64,000 nt of DNA from Xylocopilactobacillus apicola. GTDB taxonomy: Bacteria > Bacillota > Bacilli > Lactobacillales > Lactobacillaceae. A program made the position numbers and the translations under genes. Within the stretch, counting starts at the first letter, position 1; each line of letters starts with the position of its first letter. Of the stretch, positions 35,122 through 44,586 are shown piece after piece. The stretch covers positions 1,612,001 to 1,676,000 of the forward strand of contig NZ_AP026802.1 in the NCBI RefSeq assembly GCF_033095985.1. Direction: 5' to 3'. The notes below the pieces were generated by a model. It saw nothing but the letters and a program-made list of their open reading frames with translations. It was not told where the DNA came from and made no database searches.

Positions 35122-35655
35122 CTATGAATTTTTTCTGGCAGTTGTAACCACGTCCTTTACAACTGAAATTGGTTCTTGTGCATTTGGTAAATCCCAATAC
35201 ATCGGTTTTCCACCTTCTGTCAGAAGTACAACATCATAAGGAGTCTTAATTAATGAATATTTTTTGATGATTTTCTTTCCAGCCTCAGTCGTTACATCTA
35301 ATGTATATAATTTTTCGCCTATTTCTTGACATTGTTTAGAAAACTTTTTTAATGCTTCATCTGATTCTTTGGAACCTGGCGTTTTAAAAAAGATAATCTG
35401 ACCAGCAGCATCTTTGTTATTTACCCTTTTTTCATATTCCTCAGCTGAAATTTCCTCAATTTCGGTTTTAGAACTAGATTTATCATTATTCTTTTTACTT
35501 AAAGAGCTTTTATCAGAAGATTTCGGCTCAGTTGTGTCCTTTGAAGCAGTGACACTAGAAGTTGAATTCTCAATAGTTGAACCCTTTTTCTCCTGACAGC
35601 CAGTCAACATCGTTAAAGCTCCCGAAAGTAAAACTATACATTTAATATTTTTCAT
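35122..35655 (-). CDS. Thioredoxin-like lipoprotein without CXXC (copy 1)
   Basis: 177 residues: lipobox MLTGC, Ser/Lys linker to about residue 68, then EEYEKRVNNKDAAGQIIFFK, TPGSKESDEALKKF, KQCQEIGEKLYTLDVTT and IKTPYDVVLL. It is closest to the cluster B lipoprotein (7221-7685), so it is probably the founding copy in this operon. It lies 120 bases downstream of the MacB-like permease. Confidence 0.77.
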   Translation of the reverse strand: MKNIKCIVLLSGALTMLTGCQEKKGSTIENSTSSVTASKDTTEPKSSDKSSLSKKNNDKSSSKTEIEEISAEEYEKRVNNKDAAGQIIFFKTPGSKESDEALKKFSKQCQEIGEKLYTLDVTTEAGKKIIKKYSLIKTPYDVVLLTEGGKPMYWDLPNAQEPISVVKDVVTTARKNS

Positions 35656-35776
35656 AATTGTTTGCTAAGTCCTTTTATATTTTGTAGTAAAAAACGATGA
35701 TTCTTAAATTCAATAACAGTAATTACAATCCTGTCTCCTCTCTTCAAGTTTTATAAAAGCATGATTTATGGGAGTG

Positions 35777-36967
35777 CTATTTTATTAATTCAACGACGTC
35801 TTTTTTAGAGGCGTTTTTCGATGGAATATAGCTAAACACCAAACCAACCAGGACAGAAATTCCAATTGCTAAGAACGCTACAAAAGGATCAAATTCAAAG
35901 TCAAATTTCATGAATTTACTGATTATAAAGGCGAATAACTCACCAAACAGATAGCCGATAATTCCTCCAAAAAGCGTCAGCATTAAGCCTTCTAACAGAA
36001 ATTGCATTTGAATTGTTTTTTCAGTTGCTCCTAATGCCCGACGAATCCCAATTTCTTTAATTCGTTCTGAAATTGAAGTGTAAACCATGTTCATGACCCC
36101 AACTCCTGAAATAAACAGCGAAATTCCAGCAATAAAAGAAACAATCAACGTTAACATTTGAAGGACAGCACTAATATCATTGGTCATCGCTGCCGTATTT
36201 GAGAATTCATAATTGCCCAAACTCTTCACACTGCCTTGTTTTCCAAGCTTCTTAACAACTTGATCAGCAACTTTTGTTAAATTTTGATCACTAGGAACCG
36301 TAATCTGAATATTTTTATTATCGGATCCCGGAAAATAGTGATCATAAGTAGACTTATTCATTTCAAACCGAGTGGTATCGATAAGATCTGATTCAAATAC
36401 TCCCACAATCAAAAAAGATTCGCCGCCTATTTCTGCCGTCTTGTCCACAATATCATTGTTACTAGCCTTAGGATCCAAGTCCTTAACAACTTTGTCAGAA
36501 ACGGTAACTACTTTATTGCCGATATCAGCCGAACTCAACTTCTTGCCAGCAACGACGTTCTCTCCAGTTCCACTAACTAGGTGAATCTTGAGGCTCTGAG
36601 GACCTTTACTTAAAGCGACAGATTCCTGACGATAGATTTTGTCGGGTTTTTCCACTTCGTATTGAGCCTCGCTGACACCAGGAACGGAACGAACCAAATC
36701 CAAATCATGCTGGTTAAAATAGCTAAAACTGCTTTTAGCGAAATTATCATCATCTTCCGGAGAAAAACTAATTGTGGTTCGATTGTTCTTAACGTCTTCA
36801 GAGTCTAACAACTGCTTGACCGAATATTTCTCGTAACCCCGCCCAACAGTCACAATCGTGATCACGGCTGCAATTCCTACAATAATTCCAATAATCGTCA
36901 AAAAGCTTCGGCGTTTGTTTTTCAAGATCGCTTTAATTGCCGTTTCAATGCTAATTGAAATTCTCAT
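35777..36967 (-). CDS. MacB-like ABC transporter permease (cluster D)
   Basis: 396 residues, the paralogue of the cluster B permease: the same N-terminal helix and the identical ERIKEIGIRRALGA block, with divergence mainly in the extracellular domain (about 100-240). This pattern suggests that the two pumps handle different cargo through a changed outer domain. It overlaps the ATPase gene by four bases. Confidence 0.9.
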   Translation of the reverse strand: MRISISIETAIKAILKNKRRSFLTIIGIIVGIAAVITIVTVGRGYEKYSVKQLLDSEDVKNNRTTISFSPEDDDNFAKSSFSYFNQHDLDLVRSVPGVSEAQYEVEKPDKIYRQESVALSKGPQSLKIHLVSGTGENVVAGKKLSSADIGNKVVTVSDKVVKDLDPKASNNDIVDKTAEIGGESFLIVGVFESDLIDTTRFEMNKSTYDHYFPGSDNKNIQITVPSDQNLTKVADQVVKKLGKQGSVKSLGNYEFSNTAAMTNDISAVLQMLTLIVSFIAGISLFISGVGVMNMVYTSISERIKEIGIRRALGATEKTIQMQFLLEGLMLTLFGGIIGYLFGELFAFIISKFMKFDFEFDPFVAFLAIGISVLVGLVFSYIPSKNASKKDVVELIK

Positions 36968-37632
36968 CCGATCACCTGCCCGTCTTTAACTTCAATTACT
37001 CGCTTACAATATCTCGCAGCCTCTGGATCGTGCGTCACCATTAAGATCGTCACACCGTGTTGAGCATTGAGATCTTTAAAAAGCGTCATAATTTCATCAG
37101 ATGTTTTACTATCAAGCGCACCAGTCGGTTCATCTGCCACCAAAAACTTCGGTTTATTGGCAAGCGCTCTGGCGATTGCAACTCTTTGTTTCTGACCGCC
37201 TGAAAGCTGACTAGGCAGCTGATCTTTCTTTGAAAGAAGCCCCACTTTCTCTAATTGACTTAGAACTTCAGGCTTGGCACTCCGATGAGTGGCGCCTCGA
37301 TACAACAAAGGCAGCTCAACATTTTCATAAATTGTGTCCGTTTCGATCAAATTAAATGACTGAAAAACAAATCCGACGTTCTGATTTCGCATCGCCGAAA
37401 GCTCATTATCCTTAAATTCTTTAACATCTTGGTCAGAGAAATAGTACTCTCCTTCAAAGTCCCGATCGAGAAAACTAATAATGTTAATTAAAGTCGATTT
37501 TCCCGAGCCACTCGGTCCCATGATTGCCGTGAACTCTTTTTCTTCGATATTAAGATCGATATCTTTTAAGACATAGAGCGGCTCATCTTCGTTTACGACG
37601 TAAGATTTATTAATTTTATTCATCTTAATCAT
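36964..37632 (-). CDS. MacB-like ABC transporter ATPase (cluster D)
   Basis: 222 residues with Walker A GPSGSGKST, signature LSGGQKQRVA, Walker [13 protein letters not shown] and MVTHDPEAA. It is the paralogue of 9126-9797 and is flanked in the same way, three bases after the adaptor and overlapping the permease. Confidence 0.92.
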   Translation of the reverse strand: MIKMNKINKSYVVNEDEPLYVLKDIDLNIEEKEFTAIMGPSGSGKSTLINIISFLDRDFEGEYYFSDQDVKEFKDNELSAMRNQNVGFVFQSFNLIETDTIYENVELPLLYRGATHRSAKPEVLSQLEKVGLLSKKDQLPSQLSGGQKQRVAIARALANKPKFLVADEPTGALDSKTSDEIMTLFKDLNAQHGVTILMVTHDPEAARYCKRVIEVKDGQVIG

Positions 37633-37635
37633 GAT

Positions 37636-38598
37636 TTAATCCGCTTCTTTGTAGTTCTTTACGATTGATTCGTTGCTCTTGAGACCGCTCGTTACAACGA
37701 AATAATTATCTTTCTTGGTGCCTTGAATTTCTTTCTTGGTGTACTTGGAGCCATTTGCTTTATAAACAAAGAACTTCTTGTCTTCTTCTTTGACAGCAGA
37801 TTTCGGAATTTTGATTTCCTTAAGCGCAATTGTAACTTGGACATGACTGCCGTTTTTTAACTCTACATCTGGCTTAATATGCGCAGTATAAGTAGAAATC
37901 TTACTGGTAGTGTTGTCTGGGCGATCAGCAATATTAGTGATCTTACCTTTAATCTTCGTTCCTGAATCTACGGGAGCAAGTTTCACTTCTTGATCCCAGA
38001 AAAGATGACTGAGGTCGTATTCACTGACTGAAATCACCACACTTGCGTCATTACTTGAGATCTCAGCTACCGGTTTCATTCCATCGCTGCTGCTTGTTGG
38101 AACTGTCAATACGCCATCAAACTGCGCATAGACTTTATTAGGAGCGTCATCACGCATTTTATTAAGTTCTTTATTAAGCTGATTCACTTCGTTTGTGAGG
38201 GTCGTGATTTTCGCCGAATTATTCTGAACATCTTTTTTCAGCTGATCGATTTCGTTATTCTTCTGGCGCACCTGGCGCTGTTTATTCAAAAGCGTGTTGT
38301 AGTCTTTCAAGCTGTAGTAAGTCGCAACCAAATCGCCCTGCGTGACTGCTTCACCGCTTTGTTTTTCCAGATTAATGTTGTCGCCAAGTGCTTGGTTCAG
38401 CGTGATACTTTGAGTGTTCTTGGATTTTGCGATCCCGTTAAAGCTCAATGGATCACTTTTCTTTACCTCAACTGTTTGGATTGATATTTCAGGAGGCTTG
38501 CGATTACTGCTGCCTCGCTTAATAAATATGATACCAACCACGACTACAATTACTGCAACGGTCGTTATAGTAGTAATGGCTACCCAATGTTTTTTCAT
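37636..38598 (-). CDS. MacA/HlyD-like membrane-fusion adaptor (cluster D)
   Basis: 320 residues with N-terminal helix (about 7-27), lipoyl halves (FDGVLTVP) around a coiled coil of about 45 residues, and a C-terminal block (TKKEIQGTKKDNYF) almost identical to that of the cluster B adaptor. It starts the exporter operon downstream of sensor pair D. AAAGGAAAACAAA precedes the ATG. Confidence 0.88.
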   Translation of the reverse strand: MKKHWVAITTITTVAVIVVVVGIIFIKRGSSNRKPPEISIQTVEVKKSDPLSFNGIAKSKNTQSITLNQALGDNINLEKQSGEAVTQGDLVATYYSLKDYNTLLNKQRQVRQKNNEIDQLKKDVQNNSAKITTLTNEVNQLNKELNKMRDDAPNKVYAQFDGVLTVPTSSSDGMKPVAEISSNDASVVISVSEYDLSHLFWDQEVKLAPVDSGTKIKGKITNIADRPDNTTSKISTYTAHIKPDVELKNGSHVQVTIALKEIKIPKSAVKEEDKKFFVYKANGSKYTKKEIQGTKKDNYFVVTSGLKSNESIVKNYKEAD

Positions 38599-38637
38599 TT
38601 TGTTTTCCTTTAATAAATTAATTTGTTTGATATCTTA

Positions 38638-38681
38638 ATATTACCAACCGTTTGTTCTTTAAATTTCGTTTCTTACGCCAA
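38638..38681 (-). promoter_or_regulatory. Promoter of cluster D exporter operon with LytTR-like half-site
   Basis: Plus strand TTACGCCAA at 38673-38681, with TAATAT on the minus strand at 38643-38638. A degenerate partner (TTAACC near 38696) lies about 21 bp upstream. Confidence 0.5.
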
Positions 38682-38707
38682 ATACAGAATTGTTAACCTT
38701 AGCAACT

Positions 38708-38744
38708 AAAAAAAGCATTCACGTAATACGTGAACACTTTTTCA
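38708..38744 (-). terminator. Terminator/palindrome between regulator D region and exporter
   Basis: TTCACGTAATACGTGAA (38718-38734) is a perfect palindrome inside a longer stem flanked by A7 and T5, so it can terminate on the minus strand. Its core is two LytTR-like half-sites facing each other. Confidence 0.7.
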
Positions 38745-39125
38745 GGTTAACAATTTTCGTCTTGAACGCAATTTTAATTACTATTCTTATACAGGATCTG
38801 GATTGTCTCTTTTAATTCTCTGGCACATTCGTAACACTTTACTAATTTTCCTTAAATTATTATTAAAATATCAGGAGTGCTTTATACATTGTAACTTTGA
38901 AGGGTTTATTTACTTTTCAATATTTAAAATTGCATTTTGATTATTGTGAACTTAAATACAGTTTGAATATATCTGTTGAAAATCAGAAATAACCAAAAAT
39001 GCAAAAATTCGAATCCAAGTATTCATTTCCATTTATGTTATGCCTGAAAGTTTATACAAATTATATATTATTATTTATGCAATTATCATCAGTAATTAAT
39101 TTAATCGCTGTAATAGCAACGTTTA
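38745..39125. other. 381-bp interval after regulator D; possible peptide gene
   Basis: No normal gene. A minus-strand 26-codon frame (39032-38952, start MEMNTWIRIFAFLVISDF, end IYSNCI) has a hydrophobic middle and a single Cys and is preceded by TATAAT-like sequences near 39062-39070. It occupies the place where a signal-peptide gene might be expected but lacks a good ribosome site, so the support is weak. Confidence 0.25.
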
Positions 39126-39905
39126 TTAACGAAAGTTTAGAATATTTAACTTATTTAAAGTATCTTTGAATTTATTTTGTTGCCATTTAGAACATCTAAT
39201 TACGCTTCCGTCTGACATAATTATGGTTTCGTCTTTAACAGACCTACCTTTTACTTCTTTTAAATTGACAATCGAGCTACGGTTACATTTTAAAAAATAT
39301 TCTGGAAGATTATTAAAAATTTTACTCAACGATCCATTACACCTAAATATATGGTATTTCCCTGTAACTAAAATTTTATGATTGCCCACTACTTCCAAAG
39401 AAACAATGTCATCAACATCAATTTGCTTTGTATCATAGTCAGAAACAAAGTTCATCAATTTTAAATCGTTTCTTTTCTCCAAGTTTGATTGCTCTGTTTG
39501 ATAACGTACGGCAATCGTATTAAGAGCTTTACCTATCTTTTCTTTAAAAGCCTGCCAATCATCGGTTTTCACAATATAATCAAATGCTCCGATCTTATAT
39601 TCAAAAGTTAGCATTCCAAACTCCAAATGTGAAGTAATAAAGATAATAAACCCATGTGGATCATATTCTCTAATTTTTACAGCCAATTTAAGACCATCAT
39701 ACGTCTCATCATTCAAGTCAATATCAAGAAAATAAATGTCGTTTTCATATATTCTTGAATCTAATTTGGAAATTAACTCGGCAGGTTTAGTTGTAGCAAG
39801 CTCAATTTTCATCGGCATATCTATAAATAAGATTAGATCGTTAATAATTTTACTTGTATTTTTTAGATGAATTTCTTGATCATCACAAACGAATATTTTT
39901 AACAT
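39126..39905 (-). CDS. LytTR response regulator D
   Basis: 259 residues: receiver motifs CDDQ, YFLDIDLN (phospho-Asp), TSH and YIVKTDD, then a LytTR domain (EVVGNHKI, KCNRSSIVNL). I used the ATG at 39905 with GGAGAT upstream; the frame is open to 39935. Unlike pairs A and C, 144 bases separate it from its kinase gene, and that gap holds a paired LytTR-like site, so the regulator probably has its own autoregulated promoter. Confidence 0.93.
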   Translation of the reverse strand: MLKIFVCDDQEIHLKNTSKIINDLILFIDMPMKIELATTKPAELISKLDSRIYENDIYFLDIDLNDETYDGLKLAVKIREYDPHGFIIFITSHLEFGMLTFEYKIGAFDYIVKTDDWQAFKEKIGKALNTIAVRYQTEQSNLEKRNDLKLMNFVSDYDTKQIDVDDIVSLEVVGNHKILVTGKYHIFRCNGSLSKIFNNLPEYFLKCNRSSIVNLKEVKGRSVKDETIIMSDGSVIRCSKWQQNKFKDTLNKLNILNFR

Positions 39906-39983
39906 TTTTTTATCTCCATTTGAGTTCGTATACAAACTTATCTTGTTTAAGAGTACTACAATTGCATAAAAAAAATCGAAATT

Positions 39984-40013
39984 ATACGTGAATTAAACTA
40001 TTTTAAACGTGAA
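39984..40013 (-). promoter_or_regulatory. Paired LytTR-like site before regulator D
   Basis: Plus strand ATACGTGAA (39984-39992) and AAACGTGAA (40005-40013) start 21 bp apart, between the kinase D stop and the regulator D start. No clear -10 box could be assigned. Confidence 0.6.
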
Positions 40014-40049
40014 CACTCATGCAAGTTCGTAACGTAATACCTGAACGCT

Positions 40050-41429
40050 TTATTTTTTAATGGAAATCTTTTGCGTAAAAACACCGTTAGCAACTTGAGT
40101 CTCCAGGGTTAAATATGTAGAACTATCAATTATTTCATTTAAGTTTTTCAAGCCAAAGCCACGATTTTTACCTTTCGTCGATTCTCCTGGAGTGAGGTTC
40201 AAAGGAGCATTTGGACAAGTATTACTTACGATAATAATTGTACGCTGATCATCGTTGATAAAAGCGACTTGAAGTTTTGATTGATCATGTTTTTCGCATT
40301 CTTCCATTGCATTATCCAGGATAATTCCTAATGCACGAGACAAATCAAATGGATCAACCTTTTTAATATTAATTTCTTCATTGCATTCGACAACTACATT
40401 TATTCCTTTTTGAACTGCCTCAACCACTTTTGTTGAAATTAATCCTTTGACTTCCGGAATATTAATTTTTTTTAGTTGGTTCAAAGTTCCTGATTTAATT
40501 TGATTTTCTTTTTGCATTAACCGATTTTTTTGAAGGAAAGCTTCCAACTCAGGGACATTGGCTTCACCGTTACTAATAAATCCACTAATACCCGTCAGAA
40601 TGTTCTTGTAATCATGTTGAACTTTTCGAATATCTAACTGCGTTTTCTCCAAAGTATCAATATAATTCTCCATTGTCATTTTTTCGGTTTCCAATCTTTT
40701 ACGATTGCGATTATTTCTAACTTCATATCCGATATAGACAGAAATTATCAGAATGAATACCAAAAAAAGTAAAAAGAAACTGCTCAACTGACTCATCTGC
40801 TGATTACCCATTTTATAAACAAATTTTTTAGATCCCCGTAATTCAATATTTGAAAGGTTACTACCTTCTTCAATATACAGAGTTCCTTTAAAATTTTCGT
40901 CACTGGGGTTTAGAATCCCGAAAAGAACTAAAAAAAATACTATTAGGAGTAATGGAACACTAGCTCCTATCACTTTTTTTCTAGTGTTCAATAAAGAATG
41001 GACACGACTTCTAAAATATTTTCTTAAAAAAAGCGTTAATAATATTTGAAAAATCAAATTTAACAAAGAATCATACGGTAAATGCGTTGGTGTAGTTAAG
41101 TGGGAGCTGATTAGGGAACTTAGAAATTTATTAACAAAGATGTTTTCAATCAAGAAAAATAGAAGGAGCGGAAAAAACTCAGACCTTTTTTTTCCTTGTA
41201 TTAAATAAAATCCCCCTACAATTAAACTGGAAATGATCAAATATTGATCTGAATTAATCAAAAATTGGTTGCTGTCTGGTCGAGAAACAACAAAGAAAAC
41301 CACACACGTAAGAAATGTGATTGAAAAAAGTACCAATTTACTTTTAACAGTAAATAGCTCTTTGAAAAACAAAAACAAGTTTAGTTCAAGAGACACAACT
41401 CCGATTAAAACTGGTAAAAAAATATACAA
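40050..41429 (-). CDS. AgrC/ComD-type (HPK10) histidine kinase D
   Basis: 459 residues: about six membrane helices in the first 200 residues, an extra-cytoplasmic loop, a further helix near 215-240, then EKMTMENYIDTLEKTQ, the His box VQHDYKN, N box ILDNAMEEC and G box RGFGLKNL. It should sense a peptide and phosphorylate regulator D. The start is a TTG with AAAAAGGAATTC upstream, the same arrangement as in kinase C. Confidence 0.93.
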   Translation of the reverse strand: MYIFLPVLIGVVSLELNLFLFFKELFTVKSKLVLFSITFLTCVVFFVVSRPDSNQFLINSDQYLIISSLIVGGFYLIQGKKRSEFFPLLLFFLIENIFVNKFLSSLISSHLTTPTHLPYDSLLNLIFQILLTLFLRKYFRSRVHSLLNTRKKVIGASVPLLLIVFFLVLFGILNPSDENFKGTLYIEEGSNLSNIELRGSKKFVYKMGNQQMSQLSSFFLLFLVFILIISVYIGYEVRNNRNRKRLETEKMTMENYIDTLEKTQLDIRKVQHDYKNILTGISGFISNGEANVPELEAFLQKNRLMQKENQIKSGTLNQLKKINIPEVKGLISTKVVEAVQKGINVVVECNEEINIKKVDPFDLSRALGIILDNAMEECEKHDQSKLQVAFINDDQRTIIIVSNTCPNAPLNLTPGESTKGKNRGFGLKNLNEIIDSSTYLTLETQVANGVFTQKISIKK

Positions 41430-41562
41430 AATCTGAATTCCTTTTTTTTAACCTATTTTAACATATAGGAAGGTGTACCTAGAATATCTTCAAGAAATCT
41501 GTAACTAACAAAGACACAATGTTGAAATTATTGTCTACCACCAGTAAAAATCACCTGATCTT

Positions 41563-41600
41563 GTCATAGGAGTTAAAATAGCTTTCTTGTTTTACGTGAA
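41563..41600 (-). promoter_or_regulatory. Promoter of kinase D with LytTR-like half-site
   Basis: Plus strand TTACGTGAA at 41592-41600; TATGAC on the minus strand (41568-41563) is 23 bases downstream. A degenerate partner (TTAATGCTC) lies about 21 bp upstream. The remaining bases up to 41753 hold the divergent promoter of the next gene and no supported gene. Confidence 0.5.
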
Positions 41601-41753
41601 CGCATATTTGTTAATGCTCGGGTAAACAATCGGACAATTTGAGTAAAATTTGCCCAAAATCCATCATCTTCGAATAAAATTTATTGTATAAAACTCAAAA
41701 TTAACGTATTGGGCTGAACACGATTACGTTAGTTATATTAAAGGAGCATTTCA

Positions 41754-43766
41754 ATGAAAAAAATATTTTTAATTTTTTCTTCAGCAGTAGTAATGCTGCT
41801 GCTGACTTTTTCATTAATTCAAAACAAGGACATCATTGCGTTTCAAAATTACGCTGGTATAGACGTCCTGGGACAAGAAGCAAACAAAGCCCCCATTCAT
41901 AGAGATAAGTTTAATCTAGAGATGAATAAGTTTACAAAAGAAAACAATATTGTGCTTGCTCAAAGGATTGTAGAACCCAATAAAGCTGGAAAAACCGAAT
42001 TTAAATATGCAATTTTTGGAGAAGGAAATCTTCCCAAAGGCTTAGAAAAAGCTTCTACTAACACCTTGAAATTTAGTGATATAACTGGGAGCTACTTAGT
42101 TGTTAAAGGGCAGGTGGATCCCAATATTCTAAAGAGTAAATTTGCTGATTTAGGATATACTGCTTTTCCTGCCGTGAAAACTCCATTAATCCGAAGCCTT
42201 CAGATGCTTTTAAATGCAACCAGCGTTCTCTGTATCTTTATTTTCTTATTAACATTTGCGGGTTTGTCGCTGATTTATCGGATTAAAGATCTCCGCTTTG
42301 CAGGAATCAGACTTATTTCGGGGGAATCCCTTGCCGCCGTTACTTTACGTCCAGTTAAATCAGATCTAACAGCAATCGGAATCATCAATCTAATAACCTG
42401 GTTTATTGGATTATGTATCTTACTATTCAAAAAAGCATTTTACTTGCGAACCATCACGGTATTATCAATAGGCATTTTGATTTATATTTTCGTATTGCTC
42501 TGCATTTCTTTAATTTTGAGTATTGTTTATTTATTTAGCTTAAAGAAAAGCACGTTGATGTCCCTAATTAAAGGAAAATTGCCGCTTAAGAAAATCATTT
42601 CCATTATGTTGATAGCTCAATTTTTATCAATTTTAACTGTAGGATTTACCGTTAAACAATTTACAGGCTTTTATTCAATTTATCAGGAAATGAATCTAGC
42701 AAAAGACAAATGGCAAAAAGCAAGCGATCGCTTTATTCCAAATTATTCAATGACAGCATCTGCAACTAATCGAAAAGAAGACGATCGCCGAAACAAAATT
42801 GAATACAATCTAGTAAAAGATTCAATTGAAAATCATGACGCCCTCCTTTGCCAAAATAATTTAGATCGTTACTTGGGACAAAAAGAATTAGATGGAGTTA
42901 AGGCAACAGATTACTTACCAGAAGGTAATACAATCTATGTAACTCCTAATTATTTAAGTGAACAAAATGTTGAAATTAGCTCAAAATTGAAAAAACGGCT
43001 CCAAAATTTAAAACCGGGTGAATTTGGATTACTCCTGCCAGAGAAATTAAAGACACAGGAATCAAAAATAACAAAAAGATTCATAAATTTGTTTAATCTT
43101 GACCTAAAAGACACTAAATTTAGCAATACATCATATTCTGCAATCAAAGGATATTTAAGCAATAACCAACAAAGATTTCTGTATAACGGAAGTTCGCTTT
43201 CTAATACCGAAACTCAATTCTTGAAAGATCCAATTATTGTTGTTCGGACTCCTACTTCCACACGTAGCACTCCGGCAACAAACTCTTATTGGTCAGCTGC
43301 TCTCAGCAAAGAAATCTCATTTAAAGGATATGATTCGACCATTAAAATATTAAAAGATCACAAAGCATATCAATGGTTTTCTGTTGTCACTAACGGTAAT
43401 CTAAACTATCTTAATTCGGTCAACAAATTCAGAACGCAGCTAATATCACTGCTGATCGGTTCCTTAATGAGCGTTGTCACCTCAATTTTCATGTTTGCCA
43501 TGAATTTATTATATTTTGAAGAATTTAGAAAAGAAATTTTTATCAAACGTCTATCCGGAATGACTTTTACAGAAATTCATTTTAACTACCTATTAGCACA
43601 ACTAACCGTCCTGCTTGTTGCGGCTATCGGAGGATTCTTACTAACTAAAGACTTAATCATTATTGTAGGTACAACGATTCTATTTATTGCAATGGGATCT
43701 ATGATGATCTATCGCCAAATAAAAACTGAAGATACAGTTGCTGTAACTGTAATGAAAGGAAAATGA
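41754..43766 (+). CDS. Bacteriocin-associated membrane protein (DUF1430, lactococcin-972 type)
   Basis: 670 residues. The start (one helix, then NYAGIDVLGQE), three or four helices at about 145-310, a long extracellular part (310-560) and the last helices (565-660) match the 'bacteriocin-associated integral membrane protein' family that accompanies lactococcin-972-like bacteriocins. AAAGGAGC precedes the ATG. It overlaps or abuts the ATPase gene. No lactococcin-972-like precursor is seen upstream, so this may be an orphan immunity/export pair. Confidence 0.75.
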   Translation: MKKIFLIFSSAVVMLLLTFSLIQNKDIIAFQNYAGIDVLGQEANKAPIHRDKFNLEMNKFTKENNIVLAQRIVEPNKAGKTEFKYAIFGEGNLPKGLEKASTNTLKFSDITGSYLVVKGQVDPNILKSKFADLGYTAFPAVKTPLIRSLQMLLNATSVLCIFIFLLTFAGLSLIYRIKDLRFAGIRLISGESLAAVTLRPVKSDLTAIGIINLITWFIGLCILLFKKAFYLRTITVLSIGILIYIFVLLCISLILSIVYLFSLKKSTLMSLIKGKLPLKKIISIMLIAQFLSILTVGFTVKQFTGFYSIYQEMNLAKDKWQKASDRFIPNYSMTASATNRKEDDRRNKIEYNLVKDSIENHDALLCQNNLDRYLGQKELDGVKATDYLPEGNTIYVTPNYLSEQNVEISSKLKKRLQNLKPGEFGLLLPEKLKTQESKITKRFINLFNLDLKDTKFSNTSYSAIKGYLSNNQQRFLYNGSSLSNTETQFLKDPIIVVRTPTSTRSTPATNSYWSAALSKEISFKGYDSTIKILKDHKAYQWFSVVTNGNLNYLNSVNKFRTQLISLLIGSLMSVVTSIFMFAMNLLYFEEFRKEIFIKRLSGMTFTEIHFNYLLAQLTVLLVAAIGGFLLTKDLIIIVGTTILFIAMGSMMIYRQIKTEDTVAVTVMKGK

Positions 43767-44405
43767 TTGATGTTAAAAACTCTAAATATGACTAAAAAAT
43801 TTGACCAAAGAACCTTATTTGATCATTTAAATCTGGAATTCAAATCTGGTAAAGTTTATGCCTTAATTGGTCCAAGCGGCAGCGGCAAAACCACTTTGTT
43901 AAATATTCTTGGACACCTGGAAAAGATTGATGATGGTGACATTCTTTATGATAGTAAGAGCCTTTTTAAGATCAAGACTCAACAGTTTTTCCGTCACGAT
44001 CTCGGATATTTATTTCAAAATTTTGGTTTACTGGAATCTCAGACGATTTCAGACAACCTTGATTTAGGTTTAATTGGTCAAAAACTAGAACCAACCGAGA
44101 AAAAGCAAAAAAAACTTAACGCCTTGAAACAAGTTAATCTTGAATATTTAAAATTAGATCAAAAAATCTATTCTATTTCTGGCGGTGAAGCCCAAAGAGT
44201 CGCTCTTGCCAAAGTTATTTTAAAAGATCCGCCTTTAATATTAGCTGATGAACCAACCGCAGCACTTGATCCTACAAACGGTGATGAGGTAATGAAGCTC
44301 TTGTTATCACTCAAGAATGACCATCGGACAATAATCATTGCAACACATAATAATTCCATTTGGGAGCAAGCAGATGAAATTATTGATATTTCAACCTTAA
44401 GTTAG
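43767..44405 (+). CDS. ABC ATPase of the lactococcin-972 type
   Basis: 212 residues with Walker A GPSGSGKTT, signature ISGGEAQRVA, Walker B LILADEPTAALD and IATHNN. It is the partner of the membrane protein encoded just upstream (stop TGA and the TTG/ATG starts at 43767/43770 are adjacent). The short form of about 210 residues is usual for this subfamily. Confidence 0.88.
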   Translation: MMLKTLNMTKKFDQRTLFDHLNLEFKSGKVYALIGPSGSGKTTLLNILGHLEKIDDGDILYDSKSLFKIKTQQFFRHDLGYLFQNFGLLESQTISDNLDLGLIGQKLEPTEKKQKKLNALKQVNLEYLKLDQKIYSISGGEAQRVALAKVILKDPPLILADEPTAALDPTNGDEVMKLLLSLKNDHRTIIIATHNNSIWEQADEIIDISTLS

Positions 44406-44446
44406 GGCGAGTTTTAGGGAAAAAATAGCCTCCATATGCGATACGT

Positions 44447-44569
44447 TTATTTTAAGCGATTCACGTAATTCAATCCGGTAAAGATTCCACATATAAAACC
44501 GATCAATATCGAAGCAACGATTATAAACATCACTTCTTTTTTGCCAAAAATTTCCAATAATTTTTTCAT
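44447..44569 (-). CDS. 40-residue membrane peptide
   Basis: The frame reads MKKLLEIFGKKEVMFIIVAS, then a hydrophobic helix to GIFTGLN and a short basic end. AGGAGCGAAA precedes the ATG. It follows the 56-residue gene by 17 bases on the same strand, so the two are likely co-transcribed from the LytTR-like promoter at 44793-44860. No family is recognised. Confidence 0.6.
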   Translation of the reverse strand: MKKLLEIFGKKEVMFIIVASILIGFICGIFTGLNYVNRLK

Positions 44570-44586
44570 TTTCGCTCCTATCTAAG

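Noticed and set aside
33825-35655. Calling the lipoproteins active thiol-disulfide oxidoreductases
   Set aside because: The CXXC motif is replaced by TPGS or TPSS in all four copies.
41611-41667. An 18-codon frame MMDFGQILLKLSDCLPEH upstream of kinase D
   Set aside because: It lies upstream of the kinase promoter half-site, lacks a ribosome site, and frames of this size are common by chance.
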